The notes under the pieces: model-generated
Told to the model about the DNA's origin: nothing
Databases searched by the model: none
Seen by the model: the letters and a program-made list of their open reading frames with translations, nothing else
Part shown: one piece after another, positions 7,115 through 14,487 of the stretch
Layout: each line of letters starts with the position of its first letter
Position numbering within the stretch: the stretch's first letter is position 1
Program-made: the position numbers and the translations under genes
Source of the DNA: CAYLRY01 sp964386535
GTDB lineage: Bacteria > Chloroflexota > Dehalococcoidia > Dehalococcoidales > UBA3254
DNA: 15,581 nt
NCBI GenBank assembly: GCA_964386535.1
Contig: CAYLRY010000055.1
Span: 1 to 15,581 of the forward strand
Direction of reading: 5' to 3'

Positions 7115-7143
7115 AGTATAAAGTATAACTTTATACTTGTCAA
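7115..7143 (-). promoter_or_regulatory. merR-type gene promoter with perfect palindromic operator
   Basis: On the minus strand TTGACA (7138-7143), a 17-base spacer and TATACT (7115-7120) form a near-consensus promoter. The spacer and -10 box together form a perfect inverted repeat, AGTATAAAGT and ACTTTATACT around a central ATA (7115-7137). MerR-family proteins bind palindromes in the promoter spacer, so this is a likely autoregulatory site. The spacer is 17 bases rather than the 19-20 typical of MerR-activated promoters, which suggests repression rather than activation by DNA distortion. Confidence 0.8.
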
Positions 7144-7175
7144 TGGACTTAGCAGCCAAAACCCCAAAATAGTAA

Positions 7176-7204
7176 TTGACTTAAAGGACTGATAGTCATA
7201 TTAT
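7176..7204 (+). promoter_or_regulatory. Promoter of the Cys-rich Fe-S protein gene
   Basis: TTGACT (7176-7181), a 17-base spacer and TATTAT (7199-7204) give a good sigma-A-type promoter. Transcription would begin near 7211, with a leader of about 68 bases. It is divergent from the merR promoter, with 32 bases between the two -35 boxes, so co-regulation by the regulator is possible. Confidence 0.65.
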
Positions 7205-7278
7205 TAGCCACAAGTGATCCACTAAAAAATGATTATTTTCCCATTAAGATGGATTTGTTTTAAAGGAGGTATTCGGTG

Positions 7279-8400
7279 ATGGTGAGGGATATCGCCGGAA
7301 TGAATGAGAAAGAAAGACTCTATGACGAATTAAGGCAATCATATGGAGTACAGCACTCGCCTGCTATGATGAAGCTGTTACAATTCTTTTTTCCGGAACA
7401 TGATGACATAATAATAGGAAAAAGCCTGGAGAACCTTTACAGCGGAGGCAAAGCCAAGACCATAGAGGAGATGGCTTCTGAGACCGGTATAGACATAGAA
7501 AAGGTCAGTAAGATCGTGGAAGGTTTGAGCCACAAGATCATCATCAAGTGGCGAGAACGGGAAGGACAGCCCGGCGTGCGGGAATACTATAATACAGGCA
7601 GCAGAGGGCTCAAAAATGCCTGGGGACATGTAGGCAAAGATGATGCTGAAGGCCAGGCTTTCATGACATTAATCAATAAAGTTCTGGATGAACAGGGGGG
7701 CCGTCTTCCCAAGTTTAAACCCAGGACTTTGATGATAGATAAAACCATAAATGCGGAGACCAGCATTTTACCTTATGAAATAGCCAGCGAGATCATAAAA
7801 TGGAAAGCCAAAAATGGTACTTCTATTGCCCTTATGTGGTGCAACTGCCGGATGTACCGTAAAAAATGCAATCGAAGGGTGGATAACTGCATAGCCTTCG
7901 GCGCTCTGGCGGACTTCTATGTCGAAGCAGCAACTTACGTAAAAGGATCCCGCCCGGTAAAATATGTCTCTGGCGAGGAAGCCCTGAAATGCCTGGAGGA
8001 GTCTTTCCAACAGGGTTTGGTGGCCCAGGTTATGACCAACATCCCTTCGAAGGAAAGGGACACGGAATCCATCTTTAAAGAGATTTCGGGGATTTGCCTG
8101 TGTTGTTCTTGTTGTTGCGAACAATTGTCTCGCTACGTAGATTATGGAGATGTGGGAAAGAAGCCTGAATTCATTCCAGTGTGCGATCCGCAAAAATGCA
8201 ATTTTTGCGAAGCCTGTGTAAAAATATGTCCTGTTAAAGCCCGCTGGCATAACTGGCCCGTTAAGGCTGATCTATCTGATAACTATATTTACCTCGATGA
8301 GGAAAAATGTATTGGTTGCGGGCTGTGTGCTTATCACTGTTCGCGTAAAGCCCTTACTATGGTAAGGAGTTCTGAGCCTAAAAAAGCAGAAGTTAGATAA
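7279..8400 (+). CDS. Cys-rich 4Fe-4S protein with winged-helix-like N-terminus and C-terminal ferredoxin domain
   Basis: The protein has 373 residues from the ATG at 7279 (AAGGAGGT upstream; a GTG at 7276 is the alternative). Residues about 60-95 resemble a winged helix (KTIEEMASETGIDIEKVSKI followed by IIIKWRE). The middle part carries a four-cysteine group in CNCRMYRKKC and DNCIAFG (C188, C190, C197, C204). A dense run, CLCCSCCC, follows at 273-280. The C-terminal part (298-360) is a 2[4Fe-4S] ferredoxin domain with C307, C310, C313, C317 and C344, C347, C350, C354. There are no transmembrane segments or signal peptide. Proteins with this layout occur in anaerobes, often next to redox enzymes, but I do not recognise a characterised function. 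It could be an electron-transfer subunit or an Fe-S-based sensor. It is followed on the same strand by the SDR gene after 80 bases. Confidence 0.85.
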   Translation: MVRDIAGMNEKERLYDELRQSYGVQHSPAMMKLLQFFFPEHDDIIIGKSLENLYSGGKAKTIEEMASETGIDIEKVSKIVEGLSHKIIIKWREREGQPGVREYYNTGSRGLKNAWGHVGKDDAEGQAFMTLINKVLDEQGGRLPKFKPRTLMIDKTINAETSILPYEIASEIIKWKAKNGTSIALMWCNCRMYRKKCNRRVDNCIAFGALADFYVEAATYVKGSRPVKYVSGEEALKCLEESFQQGLVAQVMTNIPSKERDTESIFKEISGICLCCSCCCEQLSRYVDYGDVGKKPEFIPVCDPQKCNFCEACVKICPVKARWHNWPVKADLSDNYIYLDEEKCIGCGLCAYHCSRKALTMVRSSEPKKAEVR

Positions 8401-8426
8401 GTGGTATATAATTATCACAATATATG

Positions 8427-8439
8427 AAGTATTGTACTT
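8427..8439. repeat. Short palindrome in front of the SDR gene
   Basis: AAGTA-TTG-TACTT is a perfect 5-3-5 inverted repeat 42 bases before the SDR start. It shares the AAGTAT-like ends of the merR operator half-sites but has different spacing. It may be a weak regulatory site or chance in AT-rich DNA. Confidence 0.3.
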
Positions 8440-8480
8440 AATTCATTAATTAAATTTTAATTTATATAATAGGAGGACAC

Positions 8481-9278
8481 ATGGATCTGGGTTTTAAAGG
8501 CAAGGTTGTACTGATTACTGGAGCTGGTAGTCAGGTGGGTTTCGGCCGGGAAACGGCTCTGCTAATGGCCAGGGAAGGCTGTGAGAACATTGCTGTAACT
8601 GATATTAACCAGGAAGATGTGATCAAGACAGCCGGAACCTTAAAACAAATGGGATGTAAATCTATAGCAGTACAAGCGGATATTACCAAAAAAGCAGAAG
8701 TTACGGCTTTGGTTAACCAAGTCATTGCAGAATTTGGCAAGATTGACATCCTCTGCAATGTGGCAGGAGCTATTTTACATAAAGATAATACCCCTCTTGA
8801 AGCCCAGAATGAGGAAGTCTGGGCCAGGCAGATCAATCTTAACCTCTTCGGTACCATGCTGGTTACGCAGGCTGTGCTTCCTTACATGAAAAAGCAGAAA
8901 TACGGAGTGATAGTTAATGTCGGTTCAGGCAGCACTCACCAATACAACATGGGTGTAGGGATGTACGCCATTTCCAAGGCAGCTATTGATGTCTTTACCA
9001 AACAACTGGCTAAAACTGAAGCTACATCAGGCATCAGAGTAAATTGCGTAGCTCCTGGACCTGCTAGTACCAATTTCGGCGCGATACTGAGGGAAGGTCT
9101 GCCGCCTCCGACCGAGGAGCAGACTAAGCAGGCCAGGGAACGTATGGCTCAAATTATTCCTTTAGGACGGCGCGGTACAGCAATGGATATTGCGGTTTTT
9201 ATTGCATTTATGGCTTCTGATGTTACCAGTTGGGTTACGGGGCAGGTTTTCCATGTTTCCGGTGGTTCTGTAATGTAA
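8481..9278 (+). CDS. Short-chain dehydrogenase/reductase (SDR)
   Basis: The 265-residue protein has the classical SDR length and order of motifs. A glycine-rich nucleotide loop is at 13-22 (TGAGSQVGFG). D68 in ADIT and NVAG at 93-96 follow. The catalytic set is S149, Y162 and K166 (YAISK), and the C-terminal substrate-side segment ends HVSGGSVM. The glycine loop is two residues longer between the first and second conserved glycines than the common TGxxxGxG form. It should oxidise or reduce a hydroxy or keto group with NAD(P); D41 after strand 2 (AVTDIN) favours NAD. Similar SDRs act on hydroxyacyl-CoA or cyclic alcohols, but the substrate is not shown here. AGGAGG is four bases before the ATG. 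The 80-base gap to the preceding Fe-S gene and the 79-base gap to the cupin gene suggest possible co-transcription. Confidence 0.92.
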   Translation: MDLGFKGKVVLITGAGSQVGFGRETALLMAREGCENIAVTDINQEDVIKTAGTLKQMGCKSIAVQADITKKAEVTALVNQVIAEFGKIDILCNVAGAILHKDNTPLEAQNEEVWARQINLNLFGTMLVTQAVLPYMKKQKYGVIVNVGSGSTHQYNMGVGMYAISKAAIDVFTKQLAKTEATSGIRVNCVAPGPASTNFGAILREGLPPPTEEQTKQARERMAQIIPLGRRGTAMDIAVFIAFMASDVTSWVTGQVFHVSGGSVM

Positions 9279-9357
9279 TTTACAACTCAAGTTATCGATT
9301 AAATCTTATAAAGACTATGGTTTTAACCTTTAAAAATTGACAAAACAGGAGAAAAAA

Positions 9358-9834
9358 ATGTCCGGAAAATATGATCAATATGTACATCATCCTCCGCATT
9401 TGAAATTATCCATGAAAGCGGATAAAAGCGTCTTTTTTGATGGGTTGATGATAAAAGAGGACCAATTAGGCTTGGATTTCACATTCGGTCACCAGTTCGT
9501 CAGGAAACCTTTCAAAGGAGACAACCCTACGCATTCTCACAATTTTTGGGAGTTCATGGCCTGGTATGGCAGTAATCCAGATGATCCGGATGATTTTGAT
9601 GCTGAGGTGGTCTTTTACTTTGGTGAAGAGCTGGAAAAGCATGTTTTTACCAAACCCACCATTATCTCTCTACCGCCTAACCTGATACACCATCCCTTTG
9701 AAATCACCCGTCTGGGGAGTCCTATAATCCAGATTGAGATTATGATCGGTAACAAAGGCATCCCAGTCATTCCATATTTTGAGAGAGATAAAGACTGGAG
9801 TCCCGGTGGCAAAATAATCCGCGAGATATTGTAG
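9358..9834 (+). CDS. Cupin-domain protein with intact metal motif
   Basis: The 158-residue protein contains the cupin metal motif HSHNFWEF (H59, H61, E65), here HxHx3E. A second motif region near 100-115 (PTIISLPPNLIHHPFEITRL) supplies H111 or H112. A mononuclear metal centre (Fe, Mn or Ni) is therefore likely. An acidic insert between motifs (SNPDDPDDFDAE, 72-83) is notable. The start is ATG 9358 because AGGAG lies six bases upstream; the earlier in-frame TTG at 9337 is less likely. The gene ends just before a strong bidirectional terminator. Context suggests an auxiliary enzyme or metabolite-binding protein for the same pathway as the SDR and the MmgE/PrpD, AOR and VOC genes. Confidence 0.85.
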   Translation: MSGKYDQYVHHPPHLKLSMKADKSVFFDGLMIKEDQLGLDFTFGHQFVRKPFKGDNPTHSHNFWEFMAWYGSNPDDPDDFDAEVVFYFGEELEKHVFTKPTIISLPPNLIHHPFEITRLGSPIIQIEIMIGNKGIPVIPYFERDKDWSPGGKIIREIL

Positions 9835-9838
9835 TTAC

Positions 9839-9880
9839 AGGGGTGATAACGCCGTATCAGCCGCGTTATCACCCTTTGTT
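9839..9880. terminator. Strong bidirectional terminator between convergent genes
   Basis: A perfect 12-bp stem (GGGTGATAACGC with GCGTTATCACCC, 9841-9852 and 9863-9874) closes a 10-base loop. It is followed by TTTGTT on the plus strand, and a G-T and an A-T pair extend the base. It lies between the cupin stop codon (9834) and the MmgE/PrpD stop codon (9883). T-tracts are weak on both sides, but the stem is very stable. Confidence 0.8.
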
Positions 9881-9882
9881 GA

Positions 9883-11301
9883 TTATAATGTTACCTCTTT
9901 GATTACCTGCTGGATGTCTGGTACTTCTTCCAGTGTTAAAAAGCTGTTGACTGCCTTATCGATTTTACCCTGGGTTAAAACCCTTATTGCGTTATGTCTG
10001 AATTTGGCTACCAGATCATCCTGGGTCATGGCTGATTCTGTACCAACCCTGCCGCGGGGATTATCTTTTTCGGCGTAGAATTTCTGTCCTCTGGCAGTGA
10101 TCTCGACTTTGGCCGGGACAACCGTAGGATTCCTGGGAGAGGGTACGTGATATTCTTCCCAGGTGACCTTCTCCATAAAACGCTGAATTTCGGGGTTATT
10201 GATGGTTTCCGGATCCAGCCAGTCTATACCAATTTTTACTCTATGGGCAGCTACGGAAATAATATAACGGGCATTGAATTGAGCATCCTCAATAGCTTTG
10301 ATGGTCTTATTGCCGTACAGAGGGTGATCCATAGGCACCATGGCGTAAGCTTTAACGCTTTCTATTTCCTGAGGTAAAAGATTGTTTTTCTCGATAATTT
10401 CATAAACACAGTCCACCACTCCATGCCAGACTGAGCAGGTAGGGTAGGGTTTGTATTGCATCCGGTAATTGTAGAGCCAGGACTTGCCCAGTTTTTCTGT
10501 TAAATGCCTGGGATACCAGTTCAGGTAGCCGGCAAAATACCAGAATCCATTTTCAGCATCATCCAGTTGGGTCAGGTCTCCGGTATAACCCATCTGGGCG
10601 TAAAGCACGGCTGATAGAGCCCCAACGCTTTGGAATCCGGGGGCGCCGTATTTCAATGACCAGCGCTGACCTGCTGAACCATAACGTCCGTGAGTCATAA
10701 CTATGCAAAGATGCCCGGCAATGCCCATGGCATGCGCCAGTTGCGTACGATCCAACTGCGCCAGGCGGCCGGCGCCGGCTGCTGCGCCGAAATTGGAATA
10801 GGCATTGCCGTCCCTTTTTAGTTTATGAAGAACCGGGACAGGTTTGACTTCCTTAGGATCGATCATTTGCCTTAAAGTAGCCCTGGCCAACCGGGTGGAT
10901 ATCTCCAGTCCAATAGCGGTAGCCAGGATCAATTCTTTACCTGAGGCCCTGGTGCTTTCCGCCATGGCCAGAATGGCAGGTAGAACATATGATGGCTCAT
11001 TACCGCTGGCGATCATGGATATATAATCAGGGGTGTACATCAGTTCGCCGTTGATCAGGGTCGCCGTTGAGAGTGCAACTTTGAACCCGCTGCCGAAAAC
11101 TGAAGCTTCAGGTATGCCTCCGAACCGTTTGGCCAGAGATAGATTAATCTTTCCCTTGTCTGTCTGAGTGGCTACCAAGGCACAACCTATAGAGTCCATG
11201 AGTATCATTTTGGTCTCCTGGACAATAGATGGCGGTAAGTCTTCCCACCTGGTCCTGAGGGCAAAATCAGCAAATTGCTGAATGATTGTATCGGCTGGCA
11301 T
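9883..11301 (-). CDS. MmgE/PrpD-family protein (lyase, isomerase or decarboxylase) with altered active-site motif
   Basis: The 472-residue protein has the usual length and fold signature of MmgE/PrpD proteins: an N-terminal helical domain with MDSIGCALVA (35-44), the NG at 84-85, GxEISTRLARA near 131-141, and KPYPTC at 284-289 with a following H293. Members include 2-methylcitrate dehydratase, cis-aconitate decarboxylase and iminodisuccinate epimerase, all acting on small di- or tricarboxylates. The segment normally reading HxxDFDD followed by a HPS-like motif is changed here to TPDYISM (D92) and NEPSYVLP, so the usual histidines are absent. The lysine-containing loop (SLKYGAPG, K217) is present. 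This argues for a subfamily with another substrate, or for lost catalysis. AAGGAG precedes the ATG by seven bases. It lies 176 bases downstream of the AOR gene on the same strand. Confidence 0.85.
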   Translation of the reverse strand: MPADTIIQQFADFALRTRWEDLPPSIVQETKMILMDSIGCALVATQTDKGKINLSLAKRFGGIPEASVFGSGFKVALSTATLINGELMYTPDYISMIASGNEPSYVLPAILAMAESTRASGKELILATAIGLEISTRLARATLRQMIDPKEVKPVPVLHKLKRDGNAYSNFGAAAGAGRLAQLDRTQLAHAMGIAGHLCIVMTHGRYGSAGQRWSLKYGAPGFQSVGALSAVLYAQMGYTGDLTQLDDAENGFWYFAGYLNWYPRHLTEKLGKSWLYNYRMQYKPYPTCSVWHGVVDCVYEIIEKNNLLPQEIESVKAYAMVPMDHPLYGNKTIKAIEDAQFNARYIISVAAHRVKIGIDWLDPETINNPEIQRFMEKVTWEEYHVPSPRNPTVVPAKVEITARGQKFYAEKDNPRGRVGTESAMTQDDLVAKFRHNAIRVLTQGKIDKAVNSFLTLEEVPDIQQVIKEVTL

Positions 11302-11375
11302 TATTTTTCTCCTTTTTATCAGTACTTAGAAAGCAGTATTTAACTTAACCGCCAGTTACCTCGTTAAGGCAGCGG

Positions 11376-11397
11376 AAAAAAAGCTTGAACCTTAAGC
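11376..11397 (-). terminator. Weak terminator or attenuator between AOR and MmgE/PrpD genes
   Basis: On the minus strand GCTT-N7-AAGC (11383-11397) is followed by seven T residues. The short stem is weak, but its 3' half TTCAAGC could instead pair with an upstream GCTTGAA (11450-11456), giving two exclusive folds. It may reduce read-through from the AOR gene into the MmgE/PrpD gene. Confidence 0.35.
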
Positions 11398-11477
11398 GTT
11401 ACAAACATTTTCCATGCGCCGGGGTTAGGGTTCATCCTCTAATGGTTGATTCAAGCGGAAGCTGCCGCAGAGACCCG

Positions 11478-13322
11478 TTAAGACCATAACTCCCTGGCAA
11501 CATCCTCCAACCCCAGTTCCAGCAGCTTCTTTCTACTCGGTTTGGCAGTATGCGGATCCCAGTCCATTTCGGTCACAAACTCCCTGTCCATGGCCGGCTC
11601 ATCCAGAGTAATACCTTTTAAAGGACCTTCGGTTTTGGGAGGAATGCCGGCGATGCGTCCGGGAACCTTGAACTGCAAAGAGTTAAGTCCCTCCCGCACA
11701 TTGAAAGCCTGGCGGAGATTGAAAATGCGCTCACCGGTCCTGAATATTTCATCAAGGTTCAATTCCCAACCGGTGACCGCTTTCATAAACCCTATAAAAG
11801 TATCTATATGGGGATATGAACCAGCCAGGAAAGCGCACAACCCGGTAGATTGGACAAAACAGGCCATGCTTTGACTTAAACGGGTTGCCGGAGCCCGTCC
11901 ATATTGTGATTTGGGGTTCATAGGCGGCAGGGTCACTCCAGCCTGTATGGCGCCCATTCCGGTGGTGTGCCTCCCGGGTGTAGGGTCCATCCTGTAAGCC
12001 AGAGCCCATTGTAAACCGTATTTAGCATCATGAGCCGGTATTTCCTCTCCCTGTATATGCATGGCGTATTCTTCTGAGCCTCTACCGATTCTCTCAGAAG
12101 CTATCTTTACTCCATCGGCCAGAATATCTCCAAAGCCTTCACGACGCCCTATCATTTCGGTTAATTTTACTATGGCTTTGTGATCGCCCCAGTTAAGGTC
12201 CAGGCCGCCGGTGTCCTTCTGCGTGATTATACCTTTTTCATAGCATTCCATAGCAAAGCCGATGCACGCACCGGTTGAAATGGTATCCAGTCCATAGCGG
12301 TTGCATATATCATTAGCCATGATGATAGATTCCAGGTTATCATTCAGTAGATTGGTGCCGAACATCCCAAGCGACTCATATTCGGGTTTGTGAACTCCAG
12401 CGGGATAATTATACTCCGTGCCTGCCTGCATATGACCGCCACAACCGAGAGGGCACATATAGCAGGCATACTTTTTCTCCTGAAGCGCAACTACATGATT
12501 GGCATCCAGTTTTTCGAAGGTGGGGAAATCAGTAGCCAGTACGCCTTTCCAATTTTTCACAGGGGAATCACCATTTGTCGCACAACGCAGATATATTGAA
12601 GGAGTACCAAACTGGCGTAATCCCGCTGAGCCTCCTCCCAGTTTTGGCAGTGTTTCTTTTCTTATTTCTGTCACTCTGGCTGCATCTGAAAGGGGTATCT
12701 TCAAATTACCTTTTACTACCACCGCTTTAAGCAGTTTGGATCCCATAACTGCGCCCAGACCGCTGCGAGCGGCAGCTCTTCCCTTGTTATTCATAACCGC
12801 AGCAATACGGGCCAGTTTTTCCGCCGAAGGCCCGATATAGCAGCTCTCCGCGTTCTTTCCAAATTCAGCTTTAAGCATATCGTCCAGTTCAGCGCACTCT
12901 TTACCCCAGATATGGGCGGCATCTCGCAATTCAGGCTTACCATTGTCAATCAATAATAAAACCGGTTTGGGTGAAATACCGGTAAAAAATACCGCATCGT
13001 ATCCGGCGAACCTTAAATAAGGCCCGAAATAACCTCCGGAATTGGCGTCTCCCCAACCCCCTGTCAGAGGAGATTTTCCCACAGCAATATACCGCGAACC
13101 CCCCAGCGCAGGCGTACCCGTCAGGGTTCCAGTCACCAGACCGAAGATATTCTCCGGTCCTAAAGCATCAACACCCGGTTTCTGATGGCTGTATATAATC
13201 CGGGCTCCCAGTCCGTAACCTCCGATGTAGTTGCGATATGTCTTTTCATCCAGTTCTTCATCTCTAAGTTTCCTATTCGTCAGGTCTGCCCACAGAATTT
13301 TACCCATGTATCCATTTACCAT
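11478..13322 (-). CDS. Tungsten-type aldehyde:ferredoxin oxidoreductase family protein
   Basis: AOR-family enzymes oxidise aldehydes to acids (or reduce acids) with ferredoxin, using a tungstopterin and one [4Fe-4S] cluster. The protein has 614 residues, the family length. Residues 1-210 form the AOR N domain (GYMGKILWADLT, TGTLTGTP, GGSRYIAVGKSPLTGGWGDA). The cluster ligands are C287, C290, C294 (CYMCPLGC) and C496 (TGLC), at nearly the same positions as in the Pyrococcus enzyme. E314 in PEYESLG and H452 in PGRHTTG sit where active-site residues are known in the family. AOR paralogues include ring-reducing benzoyl-CoA reductase subunits, but no partner subunits are encoded here. GAGGAG lies 12 bases before the ATG, slightly far. 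It has its own promoter with direct repeats at 13409-13448. The VOC gene lies upstream and the MmgE/PrpD gene downstream. Confidence 0.92.
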   Translation of the reverse strand: MVNGYMGKILWADLTNRKLRDEELDEKTYRNYIGGYGLGARIIYSHQKPGVDALGPENIFGLVTGTLTGTPALGGSRYIAVGKSPLTGGWGDANSGGYFGPYLRFAGYDAVFFTGISPKPVLLLIDNGKPELRDAAHIWGKECAELDDMLKAEFGKNAESCYIGPSAEKLARIAAVMNNKGRAAARSGLGAVMGSKLLKAVVVKGNLKIPLSDAARVTEIRKETLPKLGGGSAGLRQFGTPSIYLRCATNGDSPVKNWKGVLATDFPTFEKLDANHVVALQEKKYACYMCPLGCGGHMQAGTEYNYPAGVHKPEYESLGMFGTNLLNDNLESIIMANDICNRYGLDTISTGACIGFAMECYEKGIITQKDTGGLDLNWGDHKAIVKLTEMIGRREGFGDILADGVKIASERIGRGSEEYAMHIQGEEIPAHDAKYGLQWALAYRMDPTPGRHTTGMGAIQAGVTLPPMNPKSQYGRAPATRLSQSMACFVQSTGLCAFLAGSYPHIDTFIGFMKAVTGWELNLDEIFRTGERIFNLRQAFNVREGLNSLQFKVPGRIAGIPPKTEGPLKGITLDEPAMDREFVTEMDWDPHTAKPSRKKLLELGLEDVARELWS

Positions 13323-13408
13323 GATTAGTTTCTGCTCCTCAATTTGCCTATTTATTTTTAAGGTTGTTTGCTGTAATTATCCAGGAACGTTTTTAACACA
13401 TTATCGTT

Positions 13409-13448
13409 ATGGTAAACCTTCACCCGGACAGTGTCAATCTTCACCTGG
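13409..13448 (-). promoter_or_regulatory. AOR promoter overlapped by 21-bp-spaced direct repeats
   Basis: On the minus strand TTGACA (13432-13437), a 17-base spacer and TACCAT (13409-13414) form a good promoter. Transcription would start near 13402, giving an 80-base leader. Two direct repeats, CCAGGTGAAGATTGAC (13433-13448) and CCGGGTGAAGGTTTAC (13412-13427), agree at 13 of 16 positions. They are offset by 21 bp, two helical turns, and cover the -35 and -10 boxes. This looks like a tandem regulator site, most likely for repression. Confidence 0.65.
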
Positions 13449-13575
13449 AAGGTTGATGAATACAGCTTTTATTTTAACGGCGGTTAGATTCTTGTCTTCC
13501 GCAATTAACGTTTTCCGAGTGTATGTTTTCCAGATATTATTTCCAATTTTGCCTTTACAATTCAAAATACGGAAC

Positions 13576-13622
13576 AGGGTCATACCTTTCTTGAGATAAA
13601 TAGTATTCAAGAAAGTAACCCT
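13576..13622. repeat. Long hairpin between VOC and AOR genes
   Basis: AGGGT-TA-CTTTCTTGA pairs with TCAAGAAAG-(G)-TA-(TG)-ACCCT on the minus strand: 16 base pairs broken by bulges of one and two bases, with a 12-base loop. The central nine pairs are perfect (13586-13594 with 13607-13615). It begins about 75 bases after the VOC stop codon. No T-tract follows on either side, so it is either an imperfect terminator, an RNA-stabilising or processing element, or an operator. Confidence 0.55.
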
Positions 13623-13696
13623 GAGAAAGAACTAAAGATCTTAATTATTCTCGTTTTTTCAACACGGGAGAACGAATCTTTTAAGTGAGTGTATAA

Positions 13697-14164
13697 TTAC
13701 TTATGTACCGGGGGCGGCACATTGCGTTTCTGAAATAGCTCAATAACCACACCGCCGACCTCGCGGGTATCCACATATGCATAGGCGTCTTTGGCGTAAT
13801 ACATAATAGGAACACCTTTGGCTTCCAGTTCTTTTACTTCTTTTTCTAGATCATCTACCTGGTAAGCAATATGGTTAGCCCCTTCTCCATGCTTATTCAT
13901 ATAGGTAGTATTATAATTATCTCCTGCCACAGGCTCGGTTAATTCCAGCATCAGAGGGCCTAATTGGCACATTTTAATCTTTATTTTCCATGGTGGCGCA
14001 TCAGTCTTTCCATAGGTCTTAAAATCCTTAAAATTGGCGCTGTCCAGGACATGGCCGGGAGCATCGTCCGCTGTCCCACCAAGGGACTTATAGTAAGTCA
14101 CTGCCTGATCAATATTCTTGACAGAAAGACCAACATGCCAGAGGGTCCATTTGTCCATTCCCAT
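13697..14164 (-). CDS. VOC-superfamily (glyoxalase/epimerase-type) metalloprotein
   Basis: The 155-residue protein consists of two paired beta-alpha-beta-beta-beta modules. Four metal ligands are visible in the expected places: H10 (WHVGLSV), E74 (LMLELTEP), H98 (GANHIAYQV) and E142 (GGVVIELFQ). This set matches glyoxalase I, methylmalonyl-CoA epimerase and related VOC enzymes. Length and layout are closest to the epimerase and glyoxalase groups, but the middle segment (31-60, rich in Asp and Lys) is unusual, so no exact reaction is assigned. GGGAGG lies seven bases before the ATG at 14164. It heads the minus-strand series with the AOR and MmgE/PrpD genes, although the AOR gene has its own promoter. 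Confidence 0.88.
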   Translation of the reverse strand: MGMDKWTLWHVGLSVKNIDQAVTYYKSLGGTADDAPGHVLDSANFKDFKTYGKTDAPPWKIKIKMCQLGPLMLELTEPVAGDNYNTTYMNKHGEGANHIAYQVDDLEKEVKELEAKGVPIMYYAKDAYAYVDTREVGGVVIELFQKRNVPPPVHK

Positions 14165-14251
14165 GATATTGCCTCCCTTTAACTATTTTTTAATTTTTCA
14201 ATTTATTAATTTCCCTGAATGTGGGTGCATATCAGCGTTGAAAGGTTCGAT

Positions 14252-14311
14252 GGAGTATATTCGATTTTACTCCTTATCTCAATATCGTATCAACACCCAT
14301 GTACGATACGA
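14252..14311 (-). promoter_or_regulatory. Putative promoter of the VOC gene with flanking hairpins
   Basis: On the minus strand TTGATA (14288-14293), an 18-base spacer and TAAAAT (14264-14269) form a plausible promoter, giving a leader of about 93 bases. Two inverted repeats overlap it: TCGTATC with GATACGA (14285-14291 and 14305-14311) and GGAGTA with TACTCC (14252-14257 and 14268-14273). They could be operators. Confidence 0.4.
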
Positions 14312-14487
14312 CTAAAAACATGACCAAGGCTTCAATTTGTCTACCAGGTATTTTTCAAACAGGATCAGAAAATACTTTTGTTCTAACCAATAGGATTGTG
14401 CAAAATAATTTACATATTCATTTTTTTATATTAATATTGGATTACCCCACGGTGCAGGCGTTTTATTTTTCAACCATTGTCCATCAG
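14312..14487. other. Non-coding gap before the NEW3-like gene
   Basis: Between the VOC promoter region and the NEW3-like gene promoter I see no gene, RNA or repeat. Open frames here lack ribosome binding sites and protein-like composition. Confidence 0.5.

Noticed and set aside
9337..9342. TTGACA before the second cupin gene as a -35 box, or TTG as start codon
   Set aside because: No -10 box lies at the right distance (GTCCGG there), and ATG 9358 has the better ribosome binding site.
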